Below, piece by piece: positions 1 through 6,515 of a stretch of DNA of 10,491 nt. Under the pieces are notes generated by a model, which was not told the origin of the DNA, searched no databases, and saw nothing but the letters and a program-made list of their open reading frames with translations. This stretch comes from Baffinella frigidus. Taxonomy: Eukaryota; Cryptophyceae; Cryptomonadales; Baffinellaceae. The position numbers and the translations under genes are program-made. The stretch lies in assembly GCA_026770585.1 (NCBI GenBank), contig MU646515.1:458232-468722 (forward strand). Direction: 5' to 3'. Numbering within the stretch: the stretch's first letter is position 1; each line of letters starts with the position of its first letter.

Positions 1-95
1 AAGAGATTCAGAATCAGGGTACCCCGAGTCGTAAGAGATTCAGAATCAGGGTACCCCGAGTCGTAAGAGATTCAGAATCAGGGTACCCCGAGTCG
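1..95. repeat. 32-bp tandem repeat, 3 copies
   Basis: Three copies of a 32-bp unit beginning AAGAGATTCAGAATCAGGGT start at 1, 33 and 65 and are identical except for the last base of the third. The array touches the window edge and may continue to the left. Each unit contains GGTACCCC, which also occurs in the arms of the M1 elements that follow, so the array may have grown out of an M1 end. That last point is inference. Confidence 0.9.
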
Positions 96-136
96 CTCGC
101 TAGGACCTTGTAACTGGCCGATACGAGGAGGGAATT

Positions 137-203
137 GGCCCTAGGCATGGGCATACTGTAGGGTCCTCGGAGGAGGCGCTTGCTTATGAGCGAGGTACCC
201 CTG
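137..203 (+). mobile_element. M1 element, right part only
   Basis: This is the internal CCTAGG-rich part plus the right arm of family M1, ending in CTTATGAGCGAGGTACCCCTG. The left arm is missing. The expected TA after the terminus is TT here. It is a truncated, immobile relic. Confidence 0.75.
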
Positions 204-373
204 TTCCCCGAGCCGCCCCCCAGCACGTTGGACGTGGGCGATGAGAGGAGGGAATGGCGAGGGACCCCTGTAGTGATGCCCGCCACAACATCGCAACTGG
301 CCGATACCTAGGAGGAGAGATCACACTGGCGAGGGACCCCTGTAGTAATGCTGTCGCTTCTGATCTGCCGCCG

Positions 374-449
374 TCCCTACACTATGCCTATGCCTAGGAC
401 CTTATGGTGGTCCTAGGGGGGGAGCGCTTTGTTATGAGCGAGGTACCCC
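374..449 (+). mobile_element. M1 element, right part only
   Basis: Starts inside M1 at a variant of CCCTACAGTATGCC, continues through TGCCTAGGACC and a G-rich run, and ends in TTATGAGCGAGGTACCCC. The terminal CTG is replaced by GCTAGGACC of the neighbouring repeat, so both ends are lost or joined to other repeat sequence. Confidence 0.7.
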
Positions 450-541
450 GCTAGGACCACTGCAACTGGCCGATACGAGGAAGGAAATGTCGCACTGGTG
501 AGGGACGCTGTACATGTAGTAATGCTGTTGCTTCTGCCATA

Positions 542-660
542 CAGGGGTACCTCACTCATAAGAAAGCGCGCCCCCCCCCTAGGACTCCCGTAGGGCCCTA
601 GGAATGGGCCTACTATAGGGTCCTAGGGAAATGTGCTTTCTTATGAGCGAGGCACCCCTG
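542..660. mobile_element. M1 palindromic MITE-like element, full length
   Basis: A 119-bp element with terminal inverted repeats. The left arm is CAGGGGTACCTCACTCATAA followed by GAAAGCGC. The right arm is its near-perfect reverse complement, ending GAGCGAGGCACCCCTG. Both ends are flanked by TA (540-541 and 661-662), as expected for a TA target-site duplication of the Tc1/mariner type. The middle is itself palindromic (CCTAGGACTCCC and GGGTCCTAGGG). There is no room for a transposase, so it would be non-autonomous. The TA could instead be part of the terminal repeat, because every intact copy carries it. Confidence 0.85.
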
Positions 661-741
661 TAGCTCGAAAGGGCTAAGTCCTTTCAGCACCACGCCCCCC
701 TCCAACCCCATGGGATCTGCCACCGTCACGATATGCATGTT

Positions 742-829
742 TAGGTCCTTGAGGTTCTTTGAGCTCCCAACATAGGCGGACACCGGAACTGGTTCTGTAA
801 AAAGGCCATGTTTCCTTTCGGATCACATC
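742..829 (+). repeat. M2 family, left half
   Basis: Matches the left half of the full M2 element at 2551-2707: TTAGGTCCTTGAGGTTCTTT, then GAGCTCCCAACATAGGCGGA, then a GGAACTGGTTCTG segment and CCTTTCGGATCACATC. The right half is absent. The same half-element occurs at 4631, 6561 and 9471. Confidence 0.8.
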
Positions 830-914
830 AAGCCCCTCTGCACAGAGGATCGCGGCAGAAACCGGCTAAAGGGTATCCTCAAACGGGTGTGTGGAGGTAT
901 ACCTTAAAAGGGTA

Positions 915-1023
915 CAAGGGTACCCAGAAAACGCCCCCTGTCATGACCCTACAGTAGGCCTATGCCTAGGGCTCTGTGGTGGTCCTAGGGGGGGGGCGTT
1001 TTCTTATGAGCGAGGTACCCCTG
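915..1023. mobile_element. M1 element with a deleted left arm
   Basis: A 109-bp M1 copy. The right arm is intact (TTTCTTATGAGCGAGGTACC then CCTG). In the left arm about 10 bp are missing between CAAGGGTACC and AGAAAACGCCCCC. TA flanks both ends (913-914 and 1024-1025). The arm deletion breaks the palindrome locally. Confidence 0.8.
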
Positions 1024-1100
1024 TAACGGCCTAAATTCGGGGTAGTCAAGCCTGCGGTGGTGACATAGGGCCCGTACAATTTTTTTCCTAGAGGACCTAC

Positions 1101-1127
1101 AGCCTACCGTAGTCAATACCGTAGGCT
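1101..1127. repeat. Short hairpin
   Basis: AGCCTACCGTA and TACCGTAGGCT form 11-bp inverted arms with one mismatched pair and a 5-base spacer, just left of an M1 element. No further support for a function is visible; it is not followed by a T-run. Confidence 0.5.
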
Positions 1128-1133
1128 CAACTA

Positions 1134-1236
1134 CAGGTGTACCTCGCTCATAAGAAAACGCCCCCTCCTATGACACTGCAGTGGCCCTATCGTCCTCCTA
1201 GGGGGTGGGCGTTTTCTTATGAGCGAGATAACCCTG
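1134..1236. mobile_element. M1 element, slightly shortened
   Basis: A 103-bp M1 copy with both arms present: left CAGGTGTACCTCGCTCATAA, right TTCTTATGAGCGAGATAACC then CTG. TA flanks both ends (1132-1133 and 1237-1238). The central part is shorter than in other copies. It is directly abutted by another right-half copy that begins at 1239. Confidence 0.85.
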
Positions 1237-1238
1237 TA

Positions 1239-1286
1239 CTGTAGGGTCCTAGGAGGAGGCGCTTTCTTGTGAGCAAGGTACCCCTG
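1239..1286 (+). mobile_element. M1 element, right half in tandem
   Basis: Begins CTGTAGGGTCCTAGGAGG and ends with the diverged right arm TTTCTTGTGAGCAAGGTACC then CCTG, followed by TA. It shares the TA at 1237-1238 with the preceding M1 copy, so the two are back to back. Confidence 0.75.
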
Positions 1287-1331
1287 TACCGTATCAACGT
1301 CAGCAGGGTGAAACGCAGTGAAGCGCGCTGT

Positions 1332-2150
1332 GGGATTAGGGTTTAGGGTTTAGGGTTTAGGGTTTAGGGTTTAGGGTTTGGGGTTTGGGGTTTAGGTTTT
1401 AGGATTAAGGGTTTAGGGTTTGGGGTTCAGGGTTTAGAGTTCATAGTTTATGGTTCATGGTTTAGGGTTTGAGGCTTTGGGTTATGGGTTAAGGGTTTAG
1501 GGTTTCGGGTTTATGCTTTGGGGTTTGGGGTTTGGGGTTTGGGGTTTGGGGGTTGGGGGTTGGGGTTGGTGTTTAGAGTTAAGAGTTTAGGGTTGCAGAT
1601 TTACGGGTAAGGGTTCAGTGTTCAGTGTTCAGCGTTAAGTGTTTCCTGTTTATGGTTGAGGAGTTAGGTTTCAGGGTTGAGGGTTTAGGGTTCAGAGTTC
1701 AGGGTTCAGGGTTCAGGGTTTAGTGTTTATGGTTGAGGGTTTTGGCTTTAAGCTTCAGGCTTTAGGGTTTATTGTCTAGGGTTGAGGGTTTAGGGTTGAG
1801 GGTTTGGGGTTCAAGGTTTAGGGTTTATGCTTCATTGTTCAGGGTTTGGGGTTAAGGGTTAAGGGTTAAGGGTTTAGGGTGTCGGGTTTATGCTTTGGTG
1901 TTTACTGTTTGCTGTTTGGGGTTGGGGTTTAGGGTTTACAGTTCAGGGTTCAAGATTTACGAGTTAGGTTTCAGTGTTCAGTGTTGAGTGTTGAGTGTTT
2001 ACTGTTTATGGTGGAGGGGTTAGGGTTTAGGGTTTAGGGTTCAGGGTTCAGGGTTCAGGGTTCAGGGTTTTGTGTTTAGTGTTTAGTGTTTTGGGTTTTG
2101 GGTTTTGGCTTTAGGCTTTAGGGTTTAGTGTCTGGGGTTTAGGGTTTAGG
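1332..2150 (+). repeat. Degenerate telomere-like tract (TTTAGGG type)
   Basis: About 820 bp made almost wholly of heptamers related to TTTAGGG. Five exact units occur at 1342-1376. Elsewhere variants are grouped: TTTGGGG five times at 1517-1551, TTCAGTG-like units near 1617-1635 and again near 1972-2000, TTCAGGG near 2040-2068. The decay and the patchiness show that this is not an active chromosome end but interstitial or subtelomeric material. The G-rich strand is the + strand. Confidence 0.9.
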
Positions 2151-2395
2151 CCATTAGTCACCCGGGGTGTGGCCCCAACGTGAGCGAAGAGAATCAGACA
2201 TTCACCATGGTGCTTTGGTGCTTTTATTTACACTCACATCGAAGGTCACGCCCACCTCACTCTTGAGGAGTTGGGAGTTAACTACGGATGAGCTCCTCGA
2301 CCCCACCTACATAGGTCCGGCCGAGCCCCTTTATGGTCAGAATGGACCCCCCCCCTAGGGGGTTACGTATCACTTTCTTCTTACTTTCAATAAAC

Positions 2396-2398
<3 letters not shown>
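2151..2398. other. Unassigned stretch after the telomere-like tract
   Basis: The first 25 bases resemble the junction sequence next to the tract at 10051-10088 (CACCCGGGG core). A 63-codon ORF at 2167-2358 has no recognisable motif and runs into a poly-C run, so I do not call it a gene. AATAAA occurs at 2389-2394, but no upstream coding region makes it convincing as a polyadenylation signal. Confidence 0.4.

Positions 2399-2434
<36 letters not shown>
2399..2434. repeat. (TC)18 microsatellite
   Basis: An uninterrupted run of 18 TC dinucleotides, pyrimidine-only on this strand. Confidence 0.98.
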
Positions 2435-2437
<3 letters not shown>

Positions 2438-2550
2438 TCCGTGGAACAATCCGCGGTCCGGTAATCCTCCGCGACCTCCCTCTCCGTGTGGGTAGGATGA
2501 CTCCGACGTAACTCAGACAGCAGTAAACCTAGCCAGAAGTTACTACTGTC

Positions 2551-2707
2551 TTTAGGTCCTTAAGGTTTTTTTAACTCCCACCATAGGCGGACACTGGAAC
2601 TAGCTTTGCAGAAAAGCCCTGCTTTCTTTCGGATCCTTTCTACGGAAGGGCGTGGCGTTGGCATATGTTGGGAGAAATTAAAACCTAAAGGACCTAAAGG
2701 ATCACAT
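2551..2707. mobile_element. M2 palindromic element, full length
   Basis: The only copy here with both halves. The left end is TTTAGGTCCTTAAGG, then a T-rich AACTCCCACCATAGGC. The right end is GCATATGTTGGGAGAAATTA, then AAACCTAAAGGACCTAAAGG. The right end reverse-complements to CCTTTAGGTCCTTTAGG and so on, so the two halves form imperfect inverted arms of about 45 bp. The 9-mer AGGTCCTTT is repeated at the tips. The right half carries an open reading frame whose peptide (GVGICWEKLKPKGPKG) recurs in the copies at 8661 and 8953. No clean target duplication was identified. Confidence 0.75.
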
Positions 2708-2764
2708 CAAGACCCCTGTCTGGGTTACGTCGGAGTTCCCCTCTTACCCACCCTCCTTCCTGTT

Positions 2765-2876
2765 TCTGGGGATAAACCCCATGTAGGCTTATAGGACGTG
2801 ACTTGTGTAAAGTCACTCCGGCTATGCCTACATGGGGTTTATCGTCCTATAAGTATACATGGGGTTTATCCCCAGA
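2765..2876. mobile_element. 112-bp hairpin element with possible 5-bp target duplication
   Basis: The ends are a perfect 21-bp inverted repeat: TCTGGGGATAAACCCCATGT plus A at 2765-2785, and its complement at 2856-2876. CTGTT directly flanks both ends (2760-2764 and 2877-2881), consistent with a 5-bp target duplication. Inside are a 10-bp pair (2788-2797 with 2844-2853), a 6-bp stem (2798-2803 with 2811-2816) and a third strand: 2826-2842 is also perfectly complementary to 2772-2788. The element can therefore fold in two mutually exclusive ways. Confidence 0.7.
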
Positions 2877-2931
2877 CTGTTCAAACCCCATTTCCTCGGG
2901 AGGACACAACTTCCGCTGACATAGTCCCGTA

Positions 2932-3032
2932 TTCCTTAAGTGCCCAGTAGGCTCATACGCCCTACGGTAGGGCCCTAGGACCTGCCTAGGACCTCTTGGC
3001 CCTCAAATTTGGCGGCATGGGCACTTAAGGGA
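2932..3032 (+). mobile_element. M3 MITE-like element, copy 1
   Basis: A 101-bp element flanked by TA (2930-2931 and 3033-3034). The terminal inverted repeats are TTCCTTAAGTGCCCA and TGGGCACTTAAGGGA, 14 of 15 matching. Its first 50 bp are the near-perfect reverse complement of the last 50 bp of copy 2 at 3495-3594, so the two copies lie in opposite orientation. The interior contains GCCCTACGGTAGGGC, a palindrome, and tandem CCTAGGACCT. There is no coding capacity. Confidence 0.8.
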
Positions 3033-3073
3033 TACTTCTAGTGGACGTCACTAGTAAATTTGATCCGGCCATG

Positions 3074-3274
3074 CACGCCAGGTCATAAGTTTTTTTTCTT
3101 CAATTTACTACACGATCTAGGAGTAAAGTTGATTCTACCCGGAAAACACGCCTAAAGCGATGGGAACTGGAGCTCTTTGCGGGCGGATTTTTAAAAATCT
3201 GTACCACGATAAGCCATCTAATCACTTTGAGTGTGAACGGGTGTGTGTGAAAAAGGAACTTATGACCTGGCGTG
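3074..3274. repeat. Inverted-repeat-bounded segment
   Basis: CACGCCAGGTCATAAGTT at 3074-3091 is perfectly reverse-complementary to 3257-3274. The inner edges continue as a T-run on the left and an A-run on the right, so the pairing extends imperfectly. The 165-bp interior contains the 14-bp palindrome GATTTTTAAAAATC (3186-3199) and no useful ORF. It could be another small inverted-repeat element; no target duplication was seen. Confidence 0.6.
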
Positions 3275-3278
3275 GCCT

Positions 3279-3439
3279 ACACAGGACCTTATCCGGGGAA
3301 ACCTATTTTTCTTTCATTTGATGGCAACGAAAATTACTACACAATTCGTTCTTATTATTAGTAATATAAAAGAATCTGTGTAGTAATTTTGATTGCCATC
3401 AAATGAAAGAAAAATAGGTTTCCCCGGATAAGACTGTGT
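3279..3439. repeat. Long near-perfect hairpin
   Basis: Positions 3288-3343 and 3377-3432 are reverse complements at 54 of 56 positions (the two mismatches are adjacent). The loop is 33 bases, AT-rich and itself partly complementary. The outer 8-9 bases of each side (ACACAGGAC and GTCTCTGTG-like ends) pair with a small bulge. The near identity of the arms implies either a young insertion or selection for the fold. A transcript would form a duplex of about 60 bp. It may be a MITE or an inverted-repeat small-RNA source; the sequence alone cannot decide. Confidence 0.8.
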
Positions 3440-3494
3440 CTCCAGAACAACTGGTGACTTTGCTGGCATGAATCAACATTTAGGAAGGTAGATA

Positions 3495-3594
3495 TCCCTT
3501 CAGTGACCAACGGGCGAATAATCGCCCGTGGAAGCCCTAGGCACGTCCTAGGGCCCTACGGTAGGGCGTATGAGCCTACTGGTCACTTAAGGGA
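3495..3594 (-). mobile_element. M3 MITE-like element, copy 2 (inverted)
   Basis: A 100-bp element with TA on both sides (3493-3494 and 3595-3596). The termini are TCCCTTCAGTGACCA and TGGTCACTTAAGGGA, with one mismatch. The right 48 bp (3545-3592) match the reverse complement of 2934-2981 almost exactly. The left inner part differs from copy 1 and holds the hairpin CGGGCGAATAATCGCCCG (3511-3528). Copies 1 and 2 bracket about 460 bp containing two further inverted repeats. Confidence 0.8.
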
Positions 3595-3596
3595 TA

Positions 3597-3821
3597 AGGC
3601 TACACGGGAGAGGGAATTCAAACTCCCATGGCACGAGGTCCACTAAAATCATCTGAGCCATGATGAGGTGGATCCGGACCAGTTGGTCGTCAGTAAAGAA
3701 CTCTCCCTCTCAATCAACATCTCTCTCCTGTTTTGCTCAGACATAGCCTCCGGGGGGGGGTGCGTACATGATGGCCGCGTCGGTATTAATGCCAGTCTGT
3801 TTCCTATACACTCCCGGGCTT
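3597..3821. other. Unassigned stretch
   Basis: About 225 bp of unique-looking sequence between the inverted-repeat cluster and the second telomere-like tract. It contains a run of nine G near 3751 and no ORF longer than a few tens of codons. I see no gene or repeat that I can name. Confidence 0.4.
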
Positions 3822-4225
3822 CACGTTTTAGGGTTTGGGGTTAAGGGTCACGCTTTAGGTTTAAGGGTTCAGGGGTCAGGGACACGTTTTAGGGTTTAGG
3901 GTTTAGGGTTTAGGGTTTAGGGTTTAGGGTTTAGGGTTTAGGGTTTAGGGTTTAGGGTTTAGGGTTTAGGGTTTAGAGTTTAGGGTTTAAGGTTTAGGGT
4001 TTAGGGTTTAGGGTTTGGGGTTCAGGGTTTAGGGTTTAGGGGTTAGAAGGTTTATGGTTCAGGGTTAAGGGTTAAGGGTTAAGGGTTAAGGGTTAAGGGT
4101 TAAGGGTTAAGGGTTAAGGGTTTTGGGTTTAGGGTTTAGGGTTTAGGGTTTAGGGTTTAGGGTTTAGGGTTTGGGGTTTAGGAATTAGGGTTTAGGGTTG
4201 AGGTTTTAGGGTTTAGGGTTTGGTG
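3822..4225 (+). repeat. Telomere-like tract with homogenised blocks
   Basis: Contains 12 consecutive exact TTTAGGG units (3888-3971), then mixed variants. Eight consecutive exact GGGTTAA units follow (4062-4117), then six exact TTTAGGG units (4128-4169), then decay to about 4225. The left edge carries CACGTTTTAGGG twice, about 62 bp apart. The switch from one pure heptamer to another within one tract points to local amplification of single variants. Confidence 0.93.
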
Positions 4226-4300
4226 TCACGCGATTCAAGGGATGATTACGCGTGATGCGCGGGTGTAACACAGAAAACAGACAGAAAAGGGCGTGTACTA

Positions 4301-4418
4301 CAGGGGTGCCTCGCTCATAAGAAAATGCCTCCTCCTGGGACCCTACAGTGGGCCTATGCCTAGGGCCCTGTGTTGGTCCTAGGGAGGGGGGCGATTTTTT
4401 ATGAGCAAGGTACCCCTG
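4301..4418. mobile_element. M1 element, full length
   Basis: A 118-bp copy with TA at 4299-4300 and 4419-4420. The left arm is CAGGGGTGCCTCGCTCATAA. The right arm is diverged (TTTTTTATGAGCAAGGTACC then CCTG). It sits between the end of the telomere-like tract and a 27-bp tandem repeat. Confidence 0.85.
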
Positions 4419-4425
4419 TATGAAT

Positions 4426-4506
4426 CGAAACCAACATGGCCACCATGTATCTCGAAACCAACACGGCCACCATGTATCTCGAAACCAACATGGCCACCAT
4501 GTATCT
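4426..4506 (+). repeat. 27-bp tandem repeat, 3 copies
   Basis: Units starting at 4426, 4453 and 4480 read CGAAACCAACATGGCCACCA then TGTATCT, with one T-to-C change in the second. Each contains the near-palindrome CATGGCCACCATG. As 27 is a multiple of 3, one frame gives a 9-residue repeat (ISKPTWPPC). The flanking frame has no recognisable protein, so I read it as a minisatellite. Diverged single copies recur at about 4608 and 5237. Confidence 0.9.
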
Positions 4507-4630
4507 GTCTTACAAGGCCTTGTAAGACCAGAAAGAGGCCTTCATTAACTAACACCAACTTCGACGGGCTGTGTGGACGGAAAAGAAATAAACGTGCGTT
4601 CCCTACGGATCGAAAACAACATGGCCATCC

Positions 4631-4712
4631 TTCAGGTCCTTTGGGTTCTTCGAGCTCCCAACATAGGCGGACACCGGAACTGGTTCTGCAGAAAAGCCAT
4701 GTATCCCTTCCG
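4631..4712 (+). repeat. M2 family, left half
   Basis: TTCAGGTCCTTTGGGTTCTT, CGAGCTCCCAACATAGGCGG, GGAACTGGTTCTGCAGAAAA and GCCATG in the same order as at 742, ending in a variant CCCTTCCGTGA that merges with the tandem array. The right half is absent. Confidence 0.8.
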
Positions 4713-4881
4713 TGAATGACTTGCGAGACCAGGACCTCAACTCTGCCGTGAAGGCCTTGTAAGACTTGGACCCCAAGACTAGAAAGAGACCTTTTAGATC
4801 TTTGTTAACACCAAGTCACCACGATTCTGCGATCCTGAGCGCAAGCAGCCCTCGCCTCTTCTGCTTCACCAACCTCACGTG

Positions 4882-4998
4882 CAGGGGTACCTCGCCCATA
4901 AGGAACCGCCTCCCCCTAGGACCCTACAGTAGACCTATGCCTAGGGCCCTATGGTGGTCCTATGGGGGGGGCAGTTTCTTATGAGCGAGGTGCCCCTG
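4882..4998. mobile_element. M1 element, full length
   Basis: A 117-bp copy with arms CAGGGGTACCTCGCCCATAA and TTTCTTATGAGCGAGGTGCC then CCTG. The flanks are TG and TC rather than TA, so the duplication has decayed. Reading through it on the + strand gives the peptide GTSPIRNRLPLGPYSRPMPR. The similar GTSLIRNQPPLGPY appears in the minus-strand reading of the copy at 9289, which shows that such ORFs are by-products of M1. Confidence 0.82.
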
Positions 4999-5004
4999 TC
5001 TGTA

Positions 5005-5123
5005 CAGAGGTACCTCGCCCATAAGAAAGCCCCCCCCCCCTAAGACCCTACAACGGGCCTCTGCCTAGGGCCCTACGGTGGTCCCAGGGAGGGGGGCGCT
5101 TTCTTATGAGCGAGGCACCCCTG
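5005..5123. mobile_element. M1 element, full length
   Basis: A 119-bp copy with TA at 5003-5004 and 5124-5125. The arms are CAGAGGTACCTCGCCCATAA and TTTCTTATGAGCGAGGCACC then CCTG. It lies six bases from the preceding M1 copy, in the same general orientation. Confidence 0.87.
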
Positions 5124-5475
5124 TACGATTCGTCAGGCCCGCCTCAGAGCGAGGCACGCAGAAAAATACAGACAGTTCAGACCTGAATTAACACCAAGTC
5201 ACCACACTGAGATGCGCTCTGCCGAACCAGTACCTATCGAAGCCAACATGGTCACCTCGTATTCCCTTCCTTACAGGCCTTGTAAGACTAGAAAGAGACC
5301 TTTATTAACACCAATTCACCGCCGTGGCGAGATCCGTTCTAACGCCGATTAGGAACTACATGTAAACCCTTCGGTGAAGGCCTAGCAAGACTAGGAGCCC
5401 AAGACTAGAAAAAGACCTTTGATATTCCCTCAAGACCTTTATTAACACCAATCCACCCCGCCACTCCCGAGCCGC

Positions 5476-5620
5476 AGCGAATCAACACCCCAGGGAGCTT
5501 CCGACTCGACACCCCACGCCCCTTCCGGCAGCGAATCGACACCCCAGGCCCCTTTCGACCCCCCGGAATCGACACCCGAGGCGGCTTTCGGAAGCGAATC
5601 GACACCCCAGGGCCCTTTCG
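5476..5620 (-). repeat. 27/28-bp minisatellite, 5 copies
   Basis: Copies begin at 5476, 5503, 5530, 5565 and 5593 around the core CGAATCGACACCCCAGG with a CCCTTTCG tail. Spacings are 27, 27, 35 and 28. On the minus strand an ORF (5442-5792) reads repeated GVDSLPKxAxGVDS units of about 9 residues. An overlapping frame reads KGPGVSIRCR units with equal ease. Two overlapping repeat-encoded frames and no conserved domain argue for DNA-level repetition rather than a protein. Confidence 0.8.
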
Positions 5621-5680
5621 CCCCCCCGCGCGGCGCCGGAGGCGGGGCTTGGAATATCCAGGCTTGGTCGGAAGCAGCGT

Positions 5681-5930
5681 GGAATGTCGAGTCGGAAGGG
5701 TTGTGGAATGTCGAGTCGGGGGCCTTGGGTTGAGACGCGAAGGACATCTCTTGGTCCCAGGAGGTCTGAGAAACGGCTCGAAAAGTTGACAAGTCGAAAG
5801 TTGATTCGGAGAGGTCGTGCGGCGAGGTGGGCCCGGGGGGTGGTGGCGCCGGGAAAGTTGACGTCGCGCCGAAAGTTGACGAGGGGTATGGGTGGGCGGG
5901 GAACTCCGATGTAGAGGGGAACTCCGATTT
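5681..5930 (+). repeat. GC-rich stretch with several short repeats
   Basis: GGAATGTCGAGTCGG occurs at 5681-5695 and 5705-5719. AAAGTTGAC or a one-base variant occurs at 5782, 5797, 5854 and 5872. GGGGAACTCCGAT is repeated at about 5898 and 5916. These are degenerate minisatellites in the same GC-rich block. ORFs here are open on several frames because stops are rare at this composition. Confidence 0.6.
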
Positions 5931-5935
5931 CCCGT

Positions 5936-5990
5936 AGAGGGGGAGGGGGACGTGGGCGAGGGAGGGGGGAGAGGGGGAGGGGGAGGAAGA
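5936..5990 (+). repeat. G/A-rich low-complexity run
   Basis: A run dominated by GAGGGGGAGGGGG motifs. On the minus strand it gives a proline/serine-rich translation with no domain. It could form G-quadruplex or triplex structure, which is inference from composition only. Confidence 0.6.
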
Positions 5991-6050
5991 TGCATCTGAG
6001 AGGGTGTTTGTTGACGTGGGGCGCGCGTGCCCGTGTACCGCCTGGATCGG

Positions 6051-6225
6051 GGTTTGGGGTTTAGGGTCTTGGGTTTTGGGTTTTGGGTTTTGGGTTTTGG
6101 GGTTTTGGGTTTTGGGTTTTGGAGTTTGGGGTTTGGGGTTTGGGGTTTGGGGTTGAGGAGTTCGGGTTTAGGGTCCAGGGTTCAGGGTTCAGGAGTTCGG
6201 GTCTGGGGTCACGGGTTTAGAGTTC
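6051..6225 (+). repeat. Telomere-like patch, TTTTGGG and TTTGGGG types
   Basis: Begins with GGTTTGGGGTTTAGGG, then mainly GGGTTTT units (about 6070-6120), then GGGGTTT units (about 6121-6153), then GGTTCAGGGTTCAGG variants. No exact TTTAGGG run is present. It is a third tract in which one variant dominates. Confidence 0.85.
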
Positions 6226-6284
6226 AGGTGTACCGTGTCTAGACGGGGGGCTGCCCATCGCCGGCGCAGGGCACGCGAGGACGC

Positions 6285-6485
6285 ATGGAGAGCCGAAGAG
6301 AGGCGAATCGAAGAATGGAGAGTCGATGGGAGGCAGACCGAGCGGCGCGTGTGGAGCTTGGTCTGAAGGACAACCCCCAACCCCTTGGTCTGGAGGGTGA
6401 GCGCCCACGCGGGCTTGTCGGTTGTGGATGCGCTGCGGGTGGGGGGTGGGGGTTAGGGTTTGGGGTTTGGGGGGTTGGTATGTGA
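6285..6485 (+). CDS. Weak hypothetical ORF, 66 codons
   Basis: An ATG-initiated ORF starting MESRREANRR and immediately repeating as MESRWEADRA, a 30-bp direct repeat. It continues as charged sequence to about residue 45, then turns into glycine/tryptophan-rich translation of telomere-like GGGTTT sequence (6437-6480). The first part has a mildly protein-like charge pattern. The run into telomeric repeats, the short length and the lack of any known motif make a real gene unlikely. No function is proposed. Confidence 0.12.
   Translation: MESRREANRRMESRWEADRAARVELGLKDNPQPLGLEGERPRGLVGCGCAAGGGWGLGFGVWGVGM
6437..6479 (+). repeat. Short telomere-like patch
   Basis: A short run of GGGTTAGGGTTTGGGGTTTG and G-rich flanks, about 40 bp, isolated from the larger tracts. 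Confidence 0.7.
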
Positions 6486-6515
6486 CGCGCCGAAGAAGAC
6501 TTCCATGGGTCTACA

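Larger units (their letters stand above)
111..536 (+). repeat. Dispersed unnamed repeat interleaved with M1 pieces
   Basis: Four diverged copies share the order CAACTGGCCGATACGAGG, then GAGGGAA, then GGCGAGGGACCCCTGTAGT, then ATGCTGTTGCTTCTG. They lie at about 111-135 (only the first part), 223-280 (strongly diverged), 291-362 and 460-536. The copies near 111 and 460 are both preceded by CGCTAGGACC. M1 fragments sit between the copies, giving an alternating pattern. No ORF of note follows the repeat. I do not recognise the family. Confidence 0.65.
4514..5460 (+). repeat. Old tandem array interrupted by insertions
   Basis: Units beginning AAGGCCTTGTAAGACTAGAA, followed by AGAGACCTTTATTAACACCA and a TCACC-rich part, recur at 4514, 4751, 5274 (begins CAGGCC) and 5377, with another TTAACACCAAGTCACCAC near 5187. 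Uninterrupted spacing is 103 bp (5274 to 5377). Larger gaps are filled by an M2 half (4631) and by M1 copies (4882 and 5005). The order implies that the tandem array is older than the insertions. Confidence 0.7.

Noticed and set aside
14-286. 90-codon minus-strand ORF
   Set aside because: It reads through the 32-bp tandem repeat, an M1 arm and the unnamed repeat. Its GTSLISKRLLRGPYSMPMPR-like peptide is the M1 read-through peptide.
2389-2394. AATAAA as a polyadenylation signal
   Set aside because: There is no supported upstream coding region; a single hexamer in AT-rich flank is expected by chance.
3186-3199. GATTTTTAAAAATC palindrome as a promoter or operator
   Set aside because: It is an isolated AT palindrome inside an inverted-repeat segment, with no gene downstream.
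3700-3745. Possible spliced-leader relic (TTTTGCTCAG at about 3732)
   Set aside because: It matches only part of the dinoflagellate spliced-leader 3' end, with no tandem relics and no ORF after it.
3888-3971. Active chromosome end
   Set aside because: Exact TTTAGGG units are few, flanked by decayed variants, M1 elements and unique DNA on both sides.
5405-5995. 196-codon proline-rich minus-strand ORF
   Set aside because: It is the translation of GC-rich minisatellite and a GA-rich run; an overlapping minus frame is equally open, and there is no domain.
6027-6242. 71-codon ORF of GFGFWVLGFG type
   Set aside because: It is a translation of TTTTGGG/TTTGGGG repeats.
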